NCBI GenBank assembly: GCA_963761755.1
Contig: CAVXIC010000022.1
Coordinates: forward strand, 26,187-90,186
DNA length: 64,000 bases
Direction of reading: 5' to 3'
DNA from: CAJXVA01 sp963761755
GTDB taxonomy: Bacteria; Myxococcota_A; Polyangia; Nannocystales; Nannocystaceae
Shown here in pieces: positions 52,499 through 61,519 of this stretch. Made by a program: the position numbers and the translations under genes. The notes beneath the pieces were generated by a model. That model ran no database searches. It had not been told where the DNA came from and saw nothing but the letters and a program-made list of their open reading frames with translations. How positions within the stretch are numbered: position 1 is the stretch's first letter; the number at the start of each line of letters is the position of its first letter.

Positions 52499-52784
52499 GA
52501 GCCTCAACCCCCAAGAGTCCAGACCCCCGACGGCGGATCACCCAACCCCAAAGAGTTTCGGGGTTGACGGCGAAACCGCCGTCCGCCAGTCTTCCGGCCG
52601 CGCGTGACGCGATGACGCGCCTCGAAGCCGTCGCCCCGTGTTTTGCACGAGGTTCGATTCCTCGCACGCGTGGACGGTGAGGGGGTCCCGATCGAGCGGT
52701 CCTGAAAGCGCGCCCGGGCTGCTCGGTAGGATGACCAGGTCCACGCTGAAGGACATCCTCGAGCGTCATTGGTAGAGTCTCGAA

Positions 52785-53855
52785 ATGCATCCGCCGCCGC
52801 AGGGCTACCCACCGCAGCAGGGCTACCCACCGCATCAGGGCTTCCCGCCGCAGCAAGCCTTCCCGCCGCAGCAGCAGCAGCCCGCGCCCCAACCTCCCAG
52901 CGGGATTCAGTCGGCGGCGGCGCGGAAGCGAGAGAGGCGCGCAGAGAAGAAGGAGCAGGGCGGGAGTGGTGCGCTCGAGTTGATCCTCGACAAGTCGATC
53001 GACTTCGCGCTCATCTTCGTGGGCCTGTACGCCGCCACCTCTCTTCAGCGGTGCCAGGACGCTGAGAGAGAGAAGAAGGAGTACGTGTCGCTCCTCGGTG
53101 ACTTCAAGCGCGAGCTCGATGCCAACGTCGCGCAAGAGGCTTCCATTGAAAAGGACCTCGGCCCGATCGGTGAAAGCACCCCGGGAGAGAATCTCGGGCC
53201 GATGAAAGAGACCTTCGGCCACTTCTTCGAGGCGCTCGGGGAAGACGAGAAGATCGTCGGATGCCTGCACGACGAGTTCGTCGCCAAACACGCCAGCGAC
53301 GAGGAGTCACACGCGCCCGAGGGCTGCCACGAGCTGTACAAGCAGTTCGACAAGGGCCACTCGGGTCACGACACCGGCTTCTCGTTCGAACCCGCCGTCC
53401 TCACGCCCTTCTATCGCCGCGAGGTCTGGCAGCTCTACCTCGCCGATGGCGTCAAGACCTTCCGCAACAAGGAACTGGCCGTGAGTATCGCCGAAGTCTA
53501 CGCCAACGCCGACCTCGTCGAGGAGCAGGTGCAAGACATCGAGGAGACCTACAACGAGGCGTTCATGAAGCAGGTCGGCCGTACCGCTGCCACCGATATG
53601 GAGCTCGCCGAGATCATTCATGACGAAGAGGCCGGCCAGGGGCTGTCCGACGCCGACATGACCCTCTTGCTTCACGTCGACGAGGCGATCAAGGGCGAGC
53701 ACTACGGTGCGCTCGAAGCCCAGCGAGCCCTCGAACTCAAGGTCGAGCGCATGAAGAAGACCGTCCTGCTCATGCGGTCGGAGATCGAAGCGGTGAAGGC
53801 CGCGATCGACGAAGAACTCGCCGCTCAGGGTGCGAACGACGAGCCGGCGGAGTAG
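52785..53855 (+). CDS. Membrane protein with Pro/Gln-rich N-terminal repeats and coiled coil
   Basis: ATG 52785 begins 356 residues: YPPQQ-type repeats over the first 40 (QGYPPQQGYPPHQGFPPQQA), a basic stretch (KRERRAEKKEQ), a hydrophobic segment at about 70-90 (SIDFALIFVGLYAATSL) and a long helical, acidic C-terminal region (EKKEYVSLLGDFKREL, DMELAEIIHDEEAGQGLSDA) likely to form coiled coil. The order resembles cytoplasmic Pro-rich tail, single membrane pass, helical rod. No family is recognised. Confidence 0.75.
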   Translation: MHPPPQGYPPQQGYPPHQGFPPQQAFPPQQQQPAPQPPSGIQSAAARKRERRAEKKEQGGSGALELILDKSIDFALIFVGLYAATSLQRCQDAEREKKEYVSLLGDFKRELDANVAQEASIEKDLGPIGESTPGENLGPMKETFGHFFEALGEDEKIVGCLHDEFVAKHASDEESHAPEGCHELYKQFDKGHSGHDTGFSFEPAVLTPFYRREVWQLYLADGVKTFRNKELAVSIAEVYANADLVEEQVQDIEETYNEAFMKQVGRTAATDMELAEIIHDEEAGQGLSDADMTLLLHVDEAIKGEHYGALEAQRALELKVERMKKTVLLMRSEIEAVKAAIDEELAAQGANDEPAE

Positions 53856-54263
53856 CGAAGCTCTGGCTCCCTCGAACCCGGTGACGCGGCAGTGTGGGTC
53901 CTGGTAGGCTGGCCGGCCCGAGTTCGTAGACATGGACTCTCGCTGTCCCGTGGTGAAACCCGACACGACGTCTCACTTGGTTGCACACGCGTGTTCGTCG
54001 CAGGCGCAGCCAACGTTCCGGTCGTCCCGATCAGGGCCGCTTCGGCGGGCCCTGCACCTTCAGCCGGCGAACGATGTTGCAGGGGCCCTCGCGACGTCGG
54101 TACAGTCGATCGAACTCGTGACGCCGATGGATGCCGATCTCTGCTTCTCCGCAGAACTGCTGGTCGCGCGATCGCAGTGCGCTGACCTCCCGCTGAGGTG
54201 GCGTGATCACGACTGCCGATACCACCGGCCGGCGGCAACCCGCTGCTGACGACGAAGCACTCG
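53856..54263. other. 408-base stretch without a convincing gene
   Basis: Open frames here (for example 53932-54249 on the plus strand, ending in a plausible ATSVQSIELVTPMDADLCFS stretch) have mixed quality and no start support. No promoter, terminator or RNA element was recognised. It may hold a degraded gene. Confidence 0.4.
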
Positions 54264-55736
54264 ATGGCAGTTCTCGACGCACAAACCGGCCAGCTCTTGA
54301 TTCGCGTGACCTACGACGGCTCGGCCATGTGTGGAAAGACCACCACGGTCCGGTGCCTCGCAGAGCTGGTGTCCATGACTCTGCAGACGCCCGATGAGGT
54401 CCAGGGCCGAACGCTCTACTTCGACTGGCTCGAGTACGTTGCGGGGACGTACGATGGCAAGCCGATCCGTTGCCAGATCGTCACGGTGCCTGGCCAACAG
54501 GAACTCGAGAGTCGGCGCTGGCATCTGGTCGATCGCAGCGATGTGCTCGTCTACGTCATCGACAGCACTCCCGAGGGCTTTGAAGAGAGCTTTCGACAGC
54601 TGGAGCGCGTGCATCGACGGCTCGTCGATCTCGATGGACTCACCCCTGGCATCGTCCTGCAGGCCAACAAGCGAGACGTGGACGGCGCGGTTCCCATGGA
54701 GGTCATCCGCGAGCGAGCGGCGAACCTGGGCGACGTTGCCGTCGTCGAATCGGTCGCGACGAAGGCCGATGGTGTTCGGTACGCGTTCGTTCTCGCCGTA
54801 CGGCTGGGTATCGATCGCGCCCGTGCCCTGGCGGCACGAGGCCAGCTCCGAAGAGATCCCGCGCATGTGGGAGACGCCGAAGCGCTCCTCGCACAAATCC
54901 GCGATGAGGAAGCGGGCGAGGCGCTGCATCGACCGGCGACGCCCCTCCCGACGATCGACGCTGACACCTCCCTTCAGGCAGGCCCCAGCGAGGACCCGCT
55001 CGGATCTGAGCGTTCGGAGATCCTCGACGACGGTTCCAGACCCGTGCCGCCCGACTCGGACGTGCTCCCGGGAATGGTATGGCCTCCCATTGGCGGCCGA
55101 ATCATGTTGCACGAGTACTCCTCCGAATGCAGCGCGCCGGCCGTCCGCCATGGGACGCAGTGGCGAGCAGACACCAAACGATGGCTTGGTCGCACCGACG
55201 ACGAGCAGGAATTCGAAGACGAAGAAGAAGCCCGCGAGACGCTGATCGAGTGGGCTCGGCTGCACGCGCTACTCGGAACCGAGCTGTCCTCGAGACGATG
55301 CTTGGTGGGCTCCAGGTCGGGGGGCGTCTGGCGCCTGTGGCAGATCGTGCAGCGTGAAGACAACCTGCTCGATCTCGTGGAACGAGCGTCGTCCGGCGAC
55401 GCGCGTGCGACAGGGCGCGGACTGGTGGAGGCGGCCGACCGTCTCGTCGCGGCTTCCACGAGCTTCGCAAGAGCGGGGCTTCCGTGCACACTGGAAACCG
55501 TGTCCTGCACGGACACGCCGCACTACGTTGGCTTGGTGCCGCGGCAGAGCGCCGGGGGGCAGCCGATCGCGCCCCAACAACCCGCCGACGAAGTGCTCCT
55601 GCGGCGCGAGCTGGGCGGCCCAATTCGTGAGCTGGTCGGGGCCGGCAGCATCAACGTTCTCAAGATCATCGACGCCATCGACGGCAGGCCTTCGTCGGCC
55701 ACCGAGGTCCTCAAGGCGATGTTGATCGGTCACTGA
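54264..55736 (+). CDS. MglA-like Ras-superfamily GTPase with long C-terminal extension
   Basis: The 490-residue protein has a small GTPase domain over about residues 8-200: P-loop DGSAMCGKT at 18-26, YFDWLEYVAGTYDGKPIRCQ, the G3 motif TVPGQ at 74-78 (MglA proteins have this in place of DxxG), VDRSDVLVYVIDSTPEGFEE and G4 NKRD at 135-138. MglA sets cell polarity and motility in Myxococcus. The remaining 290 residues are of unknown type, with an acidic helix DDEQEFEDEEEARETLIEWA and a final helical segment (GPIRELVGAGSINVLKIIDA). No MglB-like GAP gene is adjacent. The fusion suggests a GTPase that carries its own effector. Confidence 0.88.
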   Translation: MAVLDAQTGQLLIRVTYDGSAMCGKTTTVRCLAELVSMTLQTPDEVQGRTLYFDWLEYVAGTYDGKPIRCQIVTVPGQQELESRRWHLVDRSDVLVYVIDSTPEGFEESFRQLERVHRRLVDLDGLTPGIVLQANKRDVDGAVPMEVIRERAANLGDVAVVESVATKADGVRYAFVLAVRLGIDRARALAARGQLRRDPAHVGDAEALLAQIRDEEAGEALHRPATPLPTIDADTSLQAGPSEDPLGSERSEILDDGSRPVPPDSDVLPGMVWPPIGGRIMLHEYSSECSAPAVRHGTQWRADTKRWLGRTDDEQEFEDEEEARETLIEWARLHALLGTELSSRRCLVGSRSGGVWRLWQIVQREDNLLDLVERASSGDARATGRGLVEAADRLVAASTSFARAGLPCTLETVSCTDTPHYVGLVPRQSAGGQPIAPQQPADEVLLRRELGGPIRELVGAGSINVLKIIDAIDGRPSSATEVLKAMLIGH

Positions 55737-55795
55737 GCGCTTCAGGCCCTCGAGCGTCGGCGGTCCGCCATGATGATGCAGCCAGCGACACAGGT

Positions 55796-55813
55796 TGTTG
55801 CATCCTCGCAACA
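55796..55813. terminator. Possible weak hairpin between convergent genes
   Basis: TGTTGC, six loop bases, GCAACA: a perfect 6-bp stem in the 104-base gap between the GTPase and efflux operon ends. There is no U-run, so a terminator role is uncertain. Confidence 0.3.
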
Positions 55814-55840
55814 GCTCTCCTCGGGCGGAGGCGTTGCTTC

Positions 55841-57322
55841 TCAGCTCCCCATCGCGTACGCGAGCTTGGTCTCGGCGACGCGGAGATCGATGCGAGCGTT
55901 GTACGCCTGGAGGAAGCTGTCGAGCCGCTGCCCCTCCGCCTCGATGACGTCGGTTGCGGTGGCCTTGCCCTCAGCGAACTGAATGGCGACCACTTCGTAG
56001 GCTGCGTCCGAGGCCTCGCTGGACACCTCGGAGAGCTTCAACCGGCCCCGTGCCGTCTTGTGATCGATGTAGGCTTGGCTCACTTCCATGCGAATCCCGC
56101 GACGCAGCGATTCCTCCTGGGCGTTGAGCGAGCGGCGCTGCCCCTGGAGCTCCCGAATCGACTGGCGGGCGGTCAGAGGGCCGTTGATCGTGTAGACGAG
56201 TTGCAGGCCCACGGACCACGTTGCGTTCCATTCCGCGACCAGCGGAAAGTAGCGCTGGTTGGGGTTGGCGTAGGTCGCCTCGCCAAACGCAGACAGACGG
56301 GGGTAGTACCCGGCCTTCTCGGTCTTCATGCCGTCGCTGATCGCCTTGTCGTTGAGGTCGAGCGCCTCGAGTTCGGGACGATTGCGCAGCGCCTCCGCCA
56401 CCGCCGCCTCGAGCTCGGGCCCGAGGGGCTCACCGTCGGAGGTCATCACGTCCTCGCCGACCGCCCACGGCTCGACTGGCTCGTTCATCAACATGCTCAG
56501 CTGCTCGCGCGAGAGCTCTTCGAAGCCGCGAGCCTGAACGTTGGCCGAGGTGGCGTTGGCGACCAGCGCCTCGATGCGCTTGACGTCGGCCTCCGTCCGG
56601 AGCCCCGCATCGAAGGCGAGCTTTACGTCCTCGAGACGTGCGTTGGCGCTGCGGATCGTCTCCTCGGTCGCGACCACCTGGGCCTTGGTCCGCACCCAGT
56701 CGTAGTAGGCGATGCGAGCGTCGACGGCGACCCTGCGCGCTTCGGCGTCGGTGGTGACTTCGGCCGCTCGCTTGGAGCGCTTGGCCGCCTTGAGCCCGCG
56801 ATACGTCCGCAACACGTAGTCGGAGATCGGCACGGACACCTTGGCCTGCAGGCTGAACTGATCGAGCACCTGAGGGATGTCGAAGGCGGCCGCCCCCACC
56901 GGAGCACCGCCGGAGTCCACGACACACTGCCCGCCACTGCCGTCGGGGCACATGCCGACCCCGAGCAGGCCCGCGTTGGCAGCACCCACCAGCGCGCCCG
57001 AACCGAACTGTACGTCCACGTCGGAGAGCCGGGTGTAGCTCGCGCTGAGCGTGACCTGGGGAACGAAGGAGTTGACCACCCCGTTCACCCGGGCTTCGGC
57101 AAGGTCCACGTCCGCTCGCTTACCCTCGATCGACGGGGCGGCAGCGACCGCCTTCGCCGCCACCTCGTCGGCGGTCAGGCCACCGCTGGAGACCGGGATG
57201 GGCTCCAACCGCCCGACCTCGATGCGATCGTCCTGGTTTGCTTCCGGCTGAAGCTGAATCGTGGCGGGGCTCGGGACGGGCGCGAGGCAAGAGAGGGTGA
57301 GAAGGAAGGCAAGCGTGTTCAT
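55841..57322 (-). CDS. TolC-family outer-membrane efflux protein
   Basis: The 493-residue protein has a signal peptide (MNTLAFLLTLSCLAPVPSPA) and the two internally related halves of the TolC/OEP fold: AEARVNGVVNSFVPQVTLSA, YTRLSDVD, AFDAGLRTEADVKRIEALVA and in the second half LRNRPELEALDLNDKAI, YYPRLSAFGEATYANPNQ, and IQFAEGKATATDVIEAEGQR. TolC proteins form trimeric outer-membrane ducts for tripartite pumps. Its ATG overlaps the RND stop (ATGA), so it is the last gene of the efflux operon. Confidence 0.94.
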   Translation of the reverse strand: MNTLAFLLTLSCLAPVPSPATIQLQPEANQDDRIEVGRLEPIPVSSGGLTADEVAAKAVAAAPSIEGKRADVDLAEARVNGVVNSFVPQVTLSASYTRLSDVDVQFGSGALVGAANAGLLGVGMCPDGSGGQCVVDSGGAPVGAAAFDIPQVLDQFSLQAKVSVPISDYVLRTYRGLKAAKRSKRAAEVTTDAEARRVAVDARIAYYDWVRTKAQVVATEETIRSANARLEDVKLAFDAGLRTEADVKRIEALVANATSANVQARGFEELSREQLSMLMNEPVEPWAVGEDVMTSDGEPLGPELEAAVAEALRNRPELEALDLNDKAISDGMKTEKAGYYPRLSAFGEATYANPNQRYFPLVAEWNATWSVGLQLVYTINGPLTARQSIRELQGQRRSLNAQEESLRRGIRMEVSQAYIDHKTARGRLKLSEVSSEASDAAYEVVAIQFAEGKATATDVIEAEGQRLDSFLQAYNARIDLRVAETKLAYAMGS

Positions 57323-60300
57323 CGTGCGTCGGCGGGCGTCTTGGCGCGCCCGGTGAGGGAACGGATCAGCGAGTTGTCCGCGAGGCGGTCGAAGAGAAGG
57401 TAGACCACGGGCACGACCACCAAGGTGAGCACCGTGGATGTGATCATGCCTCCGATGACGGCCATCGCCATCGGAGCACGCGTCTCTCCGCCTTCACTGA
57501 TCGCCATCGCGACCGGCAGCATGCCGAAGATCGTCGCCCCGGTTGTCATCAGAATGGGCCGCAGCCGAATTCCCCCCGCCGAGACGAGCGCATCGAACGT
57601 GCTCTTGCCGCTCGCGCGCTCCGCGTTCGCGAAGTCCACCAGGAGGATGGCGTTCTTGGTGACCAAACCCATCAACATGATGATGCCGATCATCGAGAAG
57701 ATGTTGAGCGACATGTCGAAGATGAACAGCGCACCGAAGGCGCCGACGAACGACAGCGGCAGCGACAGCATGATCACGATGGGCTGGGTGAAGCTGTTGA
57801 ACTGCGCCGCCAGGATCATGTAGACGAGCACGACCGCCAGGCCAAGCGCGATGAACATGTTGAGGAACGACTCCTCCATGATCTCCACGATGCCGATGAA
57901 CCGCGTGTCGATCTGCGGATCCAGCAGCCTGTCGGCCGCGTCCTGGACGACCTTCTGCGCGTCGCCCAGGGCCATGCCGTCCAGGTTGGCCACTACGGTG
58001 ACCTCGCGCTGTCGGTCCAGCCGGGAGATCACGCTGGGACCCTCGTCGCGCTGGACGTTCACCACCTGCTCGAGCGGAATGAGCCGACCCGACTTGCTTC
58101 GCACCTGGATGTTGGGCAGGCGGTCGACGTTGGACCGCAGGTGCTCGGGCATCGCCAGCGTGATGTCGGCCGTCCCCTCGCTGCTGCGAAGCTCACCCAC
58201 GACGTCCTCGGCCATCAGCGAGCGCACCGTCTGGGCGATGCTTGCGACCGATACGCCCAGGTCGGCCGCGCGAACGCGGTCGACGGTGAGGGCGATCTCA
58301 GGCTTGCCGTCGGACGCCGTGCTGGTGACGTCGGCCAGCCCGGGCACGTCGCGAAGCTCCTCGACCAGCGCGTTCGCCCCCGCGGTGATCAGGCCGAGGT
58401 CGGAGCCCCGCAGCACGAACTGGATGGGCGCCTGGGACTGTCCCGAGCTCACCGCCGAGAGCTGCTCTACGGTGATCTCGGCCGCCTCCTGCCCCGCGTA
58501 CCGAGCCCGCACCCACGCCATCGCGTCCTGCTGCGAGAAGGCGCGGTCCTTGGATCCGGTCAGCACCACCTCGATGCGTGCCTTGTTGACCTCGGAACCT
58601 CGCGCGTCGCCGACCGTCGCGAACGTGCTGATGAGGTTCGGAAGGTTCTCGCCGATGTCGGCCGCCACGGTCTCGACCAGGGCGTTGGAGGCTTCGAGGG
58701 AGGTCCCGGCGGGGGTCTCCACCGCGACCACGAACTGCCCGCGGTCCTCGGGCGGGGTGAACTCCGACTTCAGGCGTGTGGCGAGCCCGATGGCGCCCGC
58801 AAACGCCACCATGGCGGCGAGCACGGCGACCGAGGGGTGCCGCAGCGCGCCCCGCAGGATGGCTTCGTACATCCGCGTGATGCCGCCCACCACCCAGTCG
58901 ACGCTGCGCGCCATCAGCCCGCGGGTGTGCTCGCTCTCGGGTCGGAGCATGCGGGAGGACAGCAGCGGCGTGAGCGTGAACGAGACGAACATCGACAGCG
59001 CCACCGCCACCGCCACCGTGATGCCGAACTGGAAGAAGAACTGACCGATCATCCCCTCCATCACGGCAACGGGGACGAACACCGCCATGATCGACAGCGT
59101 CGTCGCCAGCACCGCCAGCCCGATCTCGTCGGTCGCGTCGAGTGCCGCCTGGCGGCCCGACTTGCCCATCTCGAGGTGTCGGTGAATGTTCTCGATGACG
59201 ACGATGGCGTCGTCCACCAAGATGCCGACCGACAAGGACAGGGCCAGCATCGTGAGGTTGTTGAACGTGAAGCCCAGCACCTGCATGACCAGCAGCGTGC
59301 CGGCCACGGAGGTGGGCAGGGCGAGGGCGCTGATGAACGTGGCCCGGCCGTCGTTGAGGAACACGAAGATGATCAGCACCGTCAGTGCGGCGCCCAGCAG
59401 CAGGTCGACCTGGAGGTCGTCGATCGCATGCTCGATGTAGACGGAGTTGTCGGTGGGGACGCTCACAGAGACCCCCATCGGCTCGACCCGCGTGCGGAGC
59501 TCGGCCAGGGTCTCGCGGACGGCCTCGGCGACGGCCACCGTGTTGGCGCCCGATTGCTTGCGCACCACCAAGGCGATCGCCGAGGTGCCGTTGAGTGCGG
59601 CGGTGGAGCGCGCCGTCTCCAGCCCCTCCTCGATGGTGACGACCGCCGACAGGGGCAGGTCACCTTGGGCGGTGGGCACCACCATCTGTCGCAAGTCCGT
59701 CAGCGATCGGGCCTCGCCGCGGACCTTGACCGACAGCTCTTGCGAGCCTTGGGTCGCAAACCCCGCTGGCATGTCGATGCTCTGCGATTGAAGCGTGCGG
59801 GCGATGTCGTCGACGGTGATCCCGTACTGGGTCAGCTTGCCGGGGTCGACGAGCATCTTGATCTCGCGCTCGCGGGCACCGATCACGTCCACGCCGCCCA
59901 CGCCCTGAACCTGCTCGAGCTCGGCCTTGACCTCGTCCTGGGCGATGCGGGCGAGCTCGGCGGGCGCAAGCTCACCGGCGACCGCGACCGAGAGGATGGG
60001 CGCGGCACCGATGTCGAACTTCTGGATCGTCGGAGGCTCGGCGCTGGAGGGCAGGTCGCCCCGAATGCCGTCGATCCGCTGGCGGATCTCTGCAATCGCG
60101 GCGTCGGCGTCGACGTCGAGGTCGAAGCTGACGATCACCTGCGCGACCGACTCCATGTTCTTGGACGTGAGCGAGTCGATCCCGCCCAAGCTCTGCACGG
60201 CCTCCTCGATGGGGTCGCTGACCTTGTCCTCCATCGTCTCGGGGTCGGCACCCGGGTAGACCACCGTGACGGTGATGATCGGGGTGTTCACGTCGGGGTA

Positions 60301-60408
60301 GAGGTCGACGCCGATCCTGGGGTAGCTCAAGGCACCGAAGATCACCATGGCGAGGATCATCATCGCCGCGAACACGGGGCGGCGGACGGAGACGTCGGCG
60401 AGTTTCAT
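57319..60408 (-). CDS. RND-family multidrug/solute efflux transporter, inner-membrane pump
   Basis: The 1029-residue protein is full length for AcrB-type RND pumps: MKLADVSVRRPVFAAMMILA, the periplasmic porter domains (YPGADPETMEDKVSDPIEEA, FDIGAAPILSVAVAGEL), proton-relay helix SLSVGILVDDAIVVIENIHR carrying two Asp, and 12 predicted helices. RND pumps use the proton gradient to expel drugs, solvents, lipids or other substrates through a periplasmic adaptor and TolC. The ATGA overlap with the upstream adaptor and downstream TolC gene makes one operon. The substrate is unknown. Long opposing plus-strand frames over it are shadows. Confidence 0.96.
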   Translation of the reverse strand: MKLADVSVRRPVFAAMMILAMVIFGALSYPRIGVDLYPDVNTPIITVTVVYPGADPETMEDKVSDPIEEAVQSLGGIDSLTSKNMESVAQVIVSFDLDVDADAAIAEIRQRIDGIRGDLPSSAEPPTIQKFDIGAAPILSVAVAGELAPAELARIAQDEVKAELEQVQGVGGVDVIGAREREIKMLVDPGKLTQYGITVDDIARTLQSQSIDMPAGFATQGSQELSVKVRGEARSLTDLRQMVVPTAQGDLPLSAVVTIEEGLETARSTAALNGTSAIALVVRKQSGANTVAVAEAVRETLAELRTRVEPMGVSVSVPTDNSVYIEHAIDDLQVDLLLGAALTVLIIFVFLNDGRATFISALALPTSVAGTLLVMQVLGFTFNNLTMLALSLSVGILVDDAIVVIENIHRHLEMGKSGRQAALDATDEIGLAVLATTLSIMAVFVPVAVMEGMIGQFFFQFGITVAVAVALSMFVSFTLTPLLSSRMLRPESEHTRGLMARSVDWVVGGITRMYEAILRGALRHPSVAVLAAMVAFAGAIGLATRLKSEFTPPEDRGQFVVAVETPAGTSLEASNALVETVAADIGENLPNLISTFATVGDARGSEVNKARIEVVLTGSKDRAFSQQDAMAWVRARYAGQEAAEITVEQLSAVSSGQSQAPIQFVLRGSDLGLITAGANALVEELRDVPGLADVTSTASDGKPEIALTVDRVRAADLGVSVASIAQTVRSLMAEDVVGELRSSEGTADITLAMPEHLRSNVDRLPNIQVRSKSGRLIPLEQVVNVQRDEGPSVISRLDRQREVTVVANLDGMALGDAQKVVQDAADRLLDPQIDTRFIGIVEIMEESFLNMFIALGLAVVLVYMILAAQFNSFTQPIVIMLSLPLSFVGAFGALFIFDMSLNIFSMIGIIMLMGLVTKNAILLVDFANAERASGKSTFDALVSAGGIRLRPILMTTGATIFGMLPVAMAISEGGETRAPMAMAVIGGMITSTVLTLVVVPVVYLLFDRLADNSLIRSLTGRAKTPADAR

Positions 60409-61394
60409 CCGACGTCTGCCTCTTGGGACGGTTGCGAGGGGTCCGAAGGTTGCGAGGGTTCCGAGGGTTCCGAGGGTTCCGAAGTCTGCGACGCTTCGAA
60501 CGACATGCCCGGCTTGATCGAGAGGTCGGGGTTGTCGATCTCGCAGATGATCTCGATCGTGCGCGTCGCCGGATCGACCGCGATTCCGGAGCGAACGACC
60601 TCGATGGTGCGCTTGGTCCGAAGCGCAGGGATGTAAGCCTCGAGCTGTCTGCCGATCGGATACTCCGCGAGGTCCGCCTCGGGCACATCGAAGCGTGCCT
60701 CCAGGGTGCGCCGATCCTGCAGCTCCAGGACGACCGTCGCGGGCGCCATCGTCACCGTCTCCCCGGGCTCCTTGAGACGCGCGGTCACGATGCCGTCCGA
60801 CGGGGCTCGGCTGACCAGGTCGACCACCCCGGATCGACTCATCGAGACGTTGAGCCGGGCCTGCTCCACCTGAAGCTGGGCGGCCTCGTGCTGCGACTGC
60901 GCCTGATCGACCGAAGCCGAGGTTCCGGCCCCTTTGTCGAACAACCGCTTCAGCCGGTCGCGCTCACGCTCTGCGGTTTCGGCCTGCTGCTCGGCGATCT
61001 CCAGCGCTTTCTTGGCGCTGGAGAGGTTGAGCTTGGTCGAGGTTCCCGAGATGCGGAACAGCGTGTCGCCCTTCTTCACCGCGTCTCCAATCCGAACGTT
61101 CACCGTGGCGAGGGTGCCTCCCGCTGACGCGGCGATGCGCACCGTCTCCTTGGCGGCGAAGGTCCCGACCGCGCGATCTTCGAGCGCGCCGCCGGCTTCA
61201 CTCTTCGCGGGCTCCGCCACCGCGAGCACCGGAGCGTTCTGCTCGGGCTCCGGCAACGGCGAGTCCGCGGTCGCGTCCGTGCAGGCCGGGAGCAGGAGCA
61301 TCACGAGCGCCAGCGTCGCGCGCAGCGGGATCGGAGGCGGGAAGGTAGAGACCACGGCCGGCGACTGTTCAGGAATCGCGCCAACTCGTGGCAT
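60405..61394 (-). CDS. RND periplasmic adaptor (membrane fusion) lipoprotein
   Basis: The frame from ATG 61394 gives 329 residues; GTG 61355 is an alternative start nearer the leader. The lipobox is LLLPAC. The adaptor layout is present: a lipoyl half (FAAKETVRIAASAGGTLATV, VRIGDAVKKGDTLFRI), an alpha-helical hairpin (SAKKALEIAEQQAETAERER), the second lipoyl half (LVSRAPSDGIVTARLKEPGE) and a beta-barrel (LEARFDVPEADLAEYPIGRQ). The C-terminus ends in SEP/SQP repeats encoded by 9-base units at 60428-60485. The adaptor bridges pump and TolC. First gene of the operon. Confidence 0.9.
   Translation of the reverse strand: MPRVGAIPEQSPAVVSTFPPPIPLRATLALVMLLLPACTDATADSPLPEPEQNAPVLAVAEPAKSEAGGALEDRAVGTFAAKETVRIAASAGGTLATVNVRIGDAVKKGDTLFRISGTSTKLNLSSAKKALEIAEQQAETAERERDRLKRLFDKGAGTSASVDQAQSQHEAAQLQVEQARLNVSMSRSGVVDLVSRAPSDGIVTARLKEPGETVTMAPATVVLELQDRRTLEARFDVPEADLAEYPIGRQLEAYIPALRTKRTIEVVRSGIAVDPATRTIEIICEIDNPDLSIKPGMSFEASQTSEPSEPSEPSQPSDPSQPSQEADVG
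60428..60485 (-). repeat. 9-bp tandem repeats encoding S(E/Q/D)P tail of the adaptor
   Basis: Units like GGTTCCGAG/GGTTGCGAG repeat about six times and give a C-terminal Ser-Glu-Pro, Ser-Gln-Pro tail. They are in frame and could vary in number. Confidence 0.7.
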
Positions 61395-61519
61395 CGGCTG
61401 TTGGAGGCTCAATCGCAACACGTGCGCGGCACCACCGGTGCGTTTCGGGCCGACTGGTCCATTTCTCCCCGGTGCCGCCTGGGCTTGCATCGGGCCCGGG
61501 CTGCCCCCAACGTGTGTGC

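Noticed and set aside
57851..60636. Long plus-strand frames over the RND pump
   Set aside because: They are His/Gln/Gly- or Ser-rich reverse readings of a clear RND gene.
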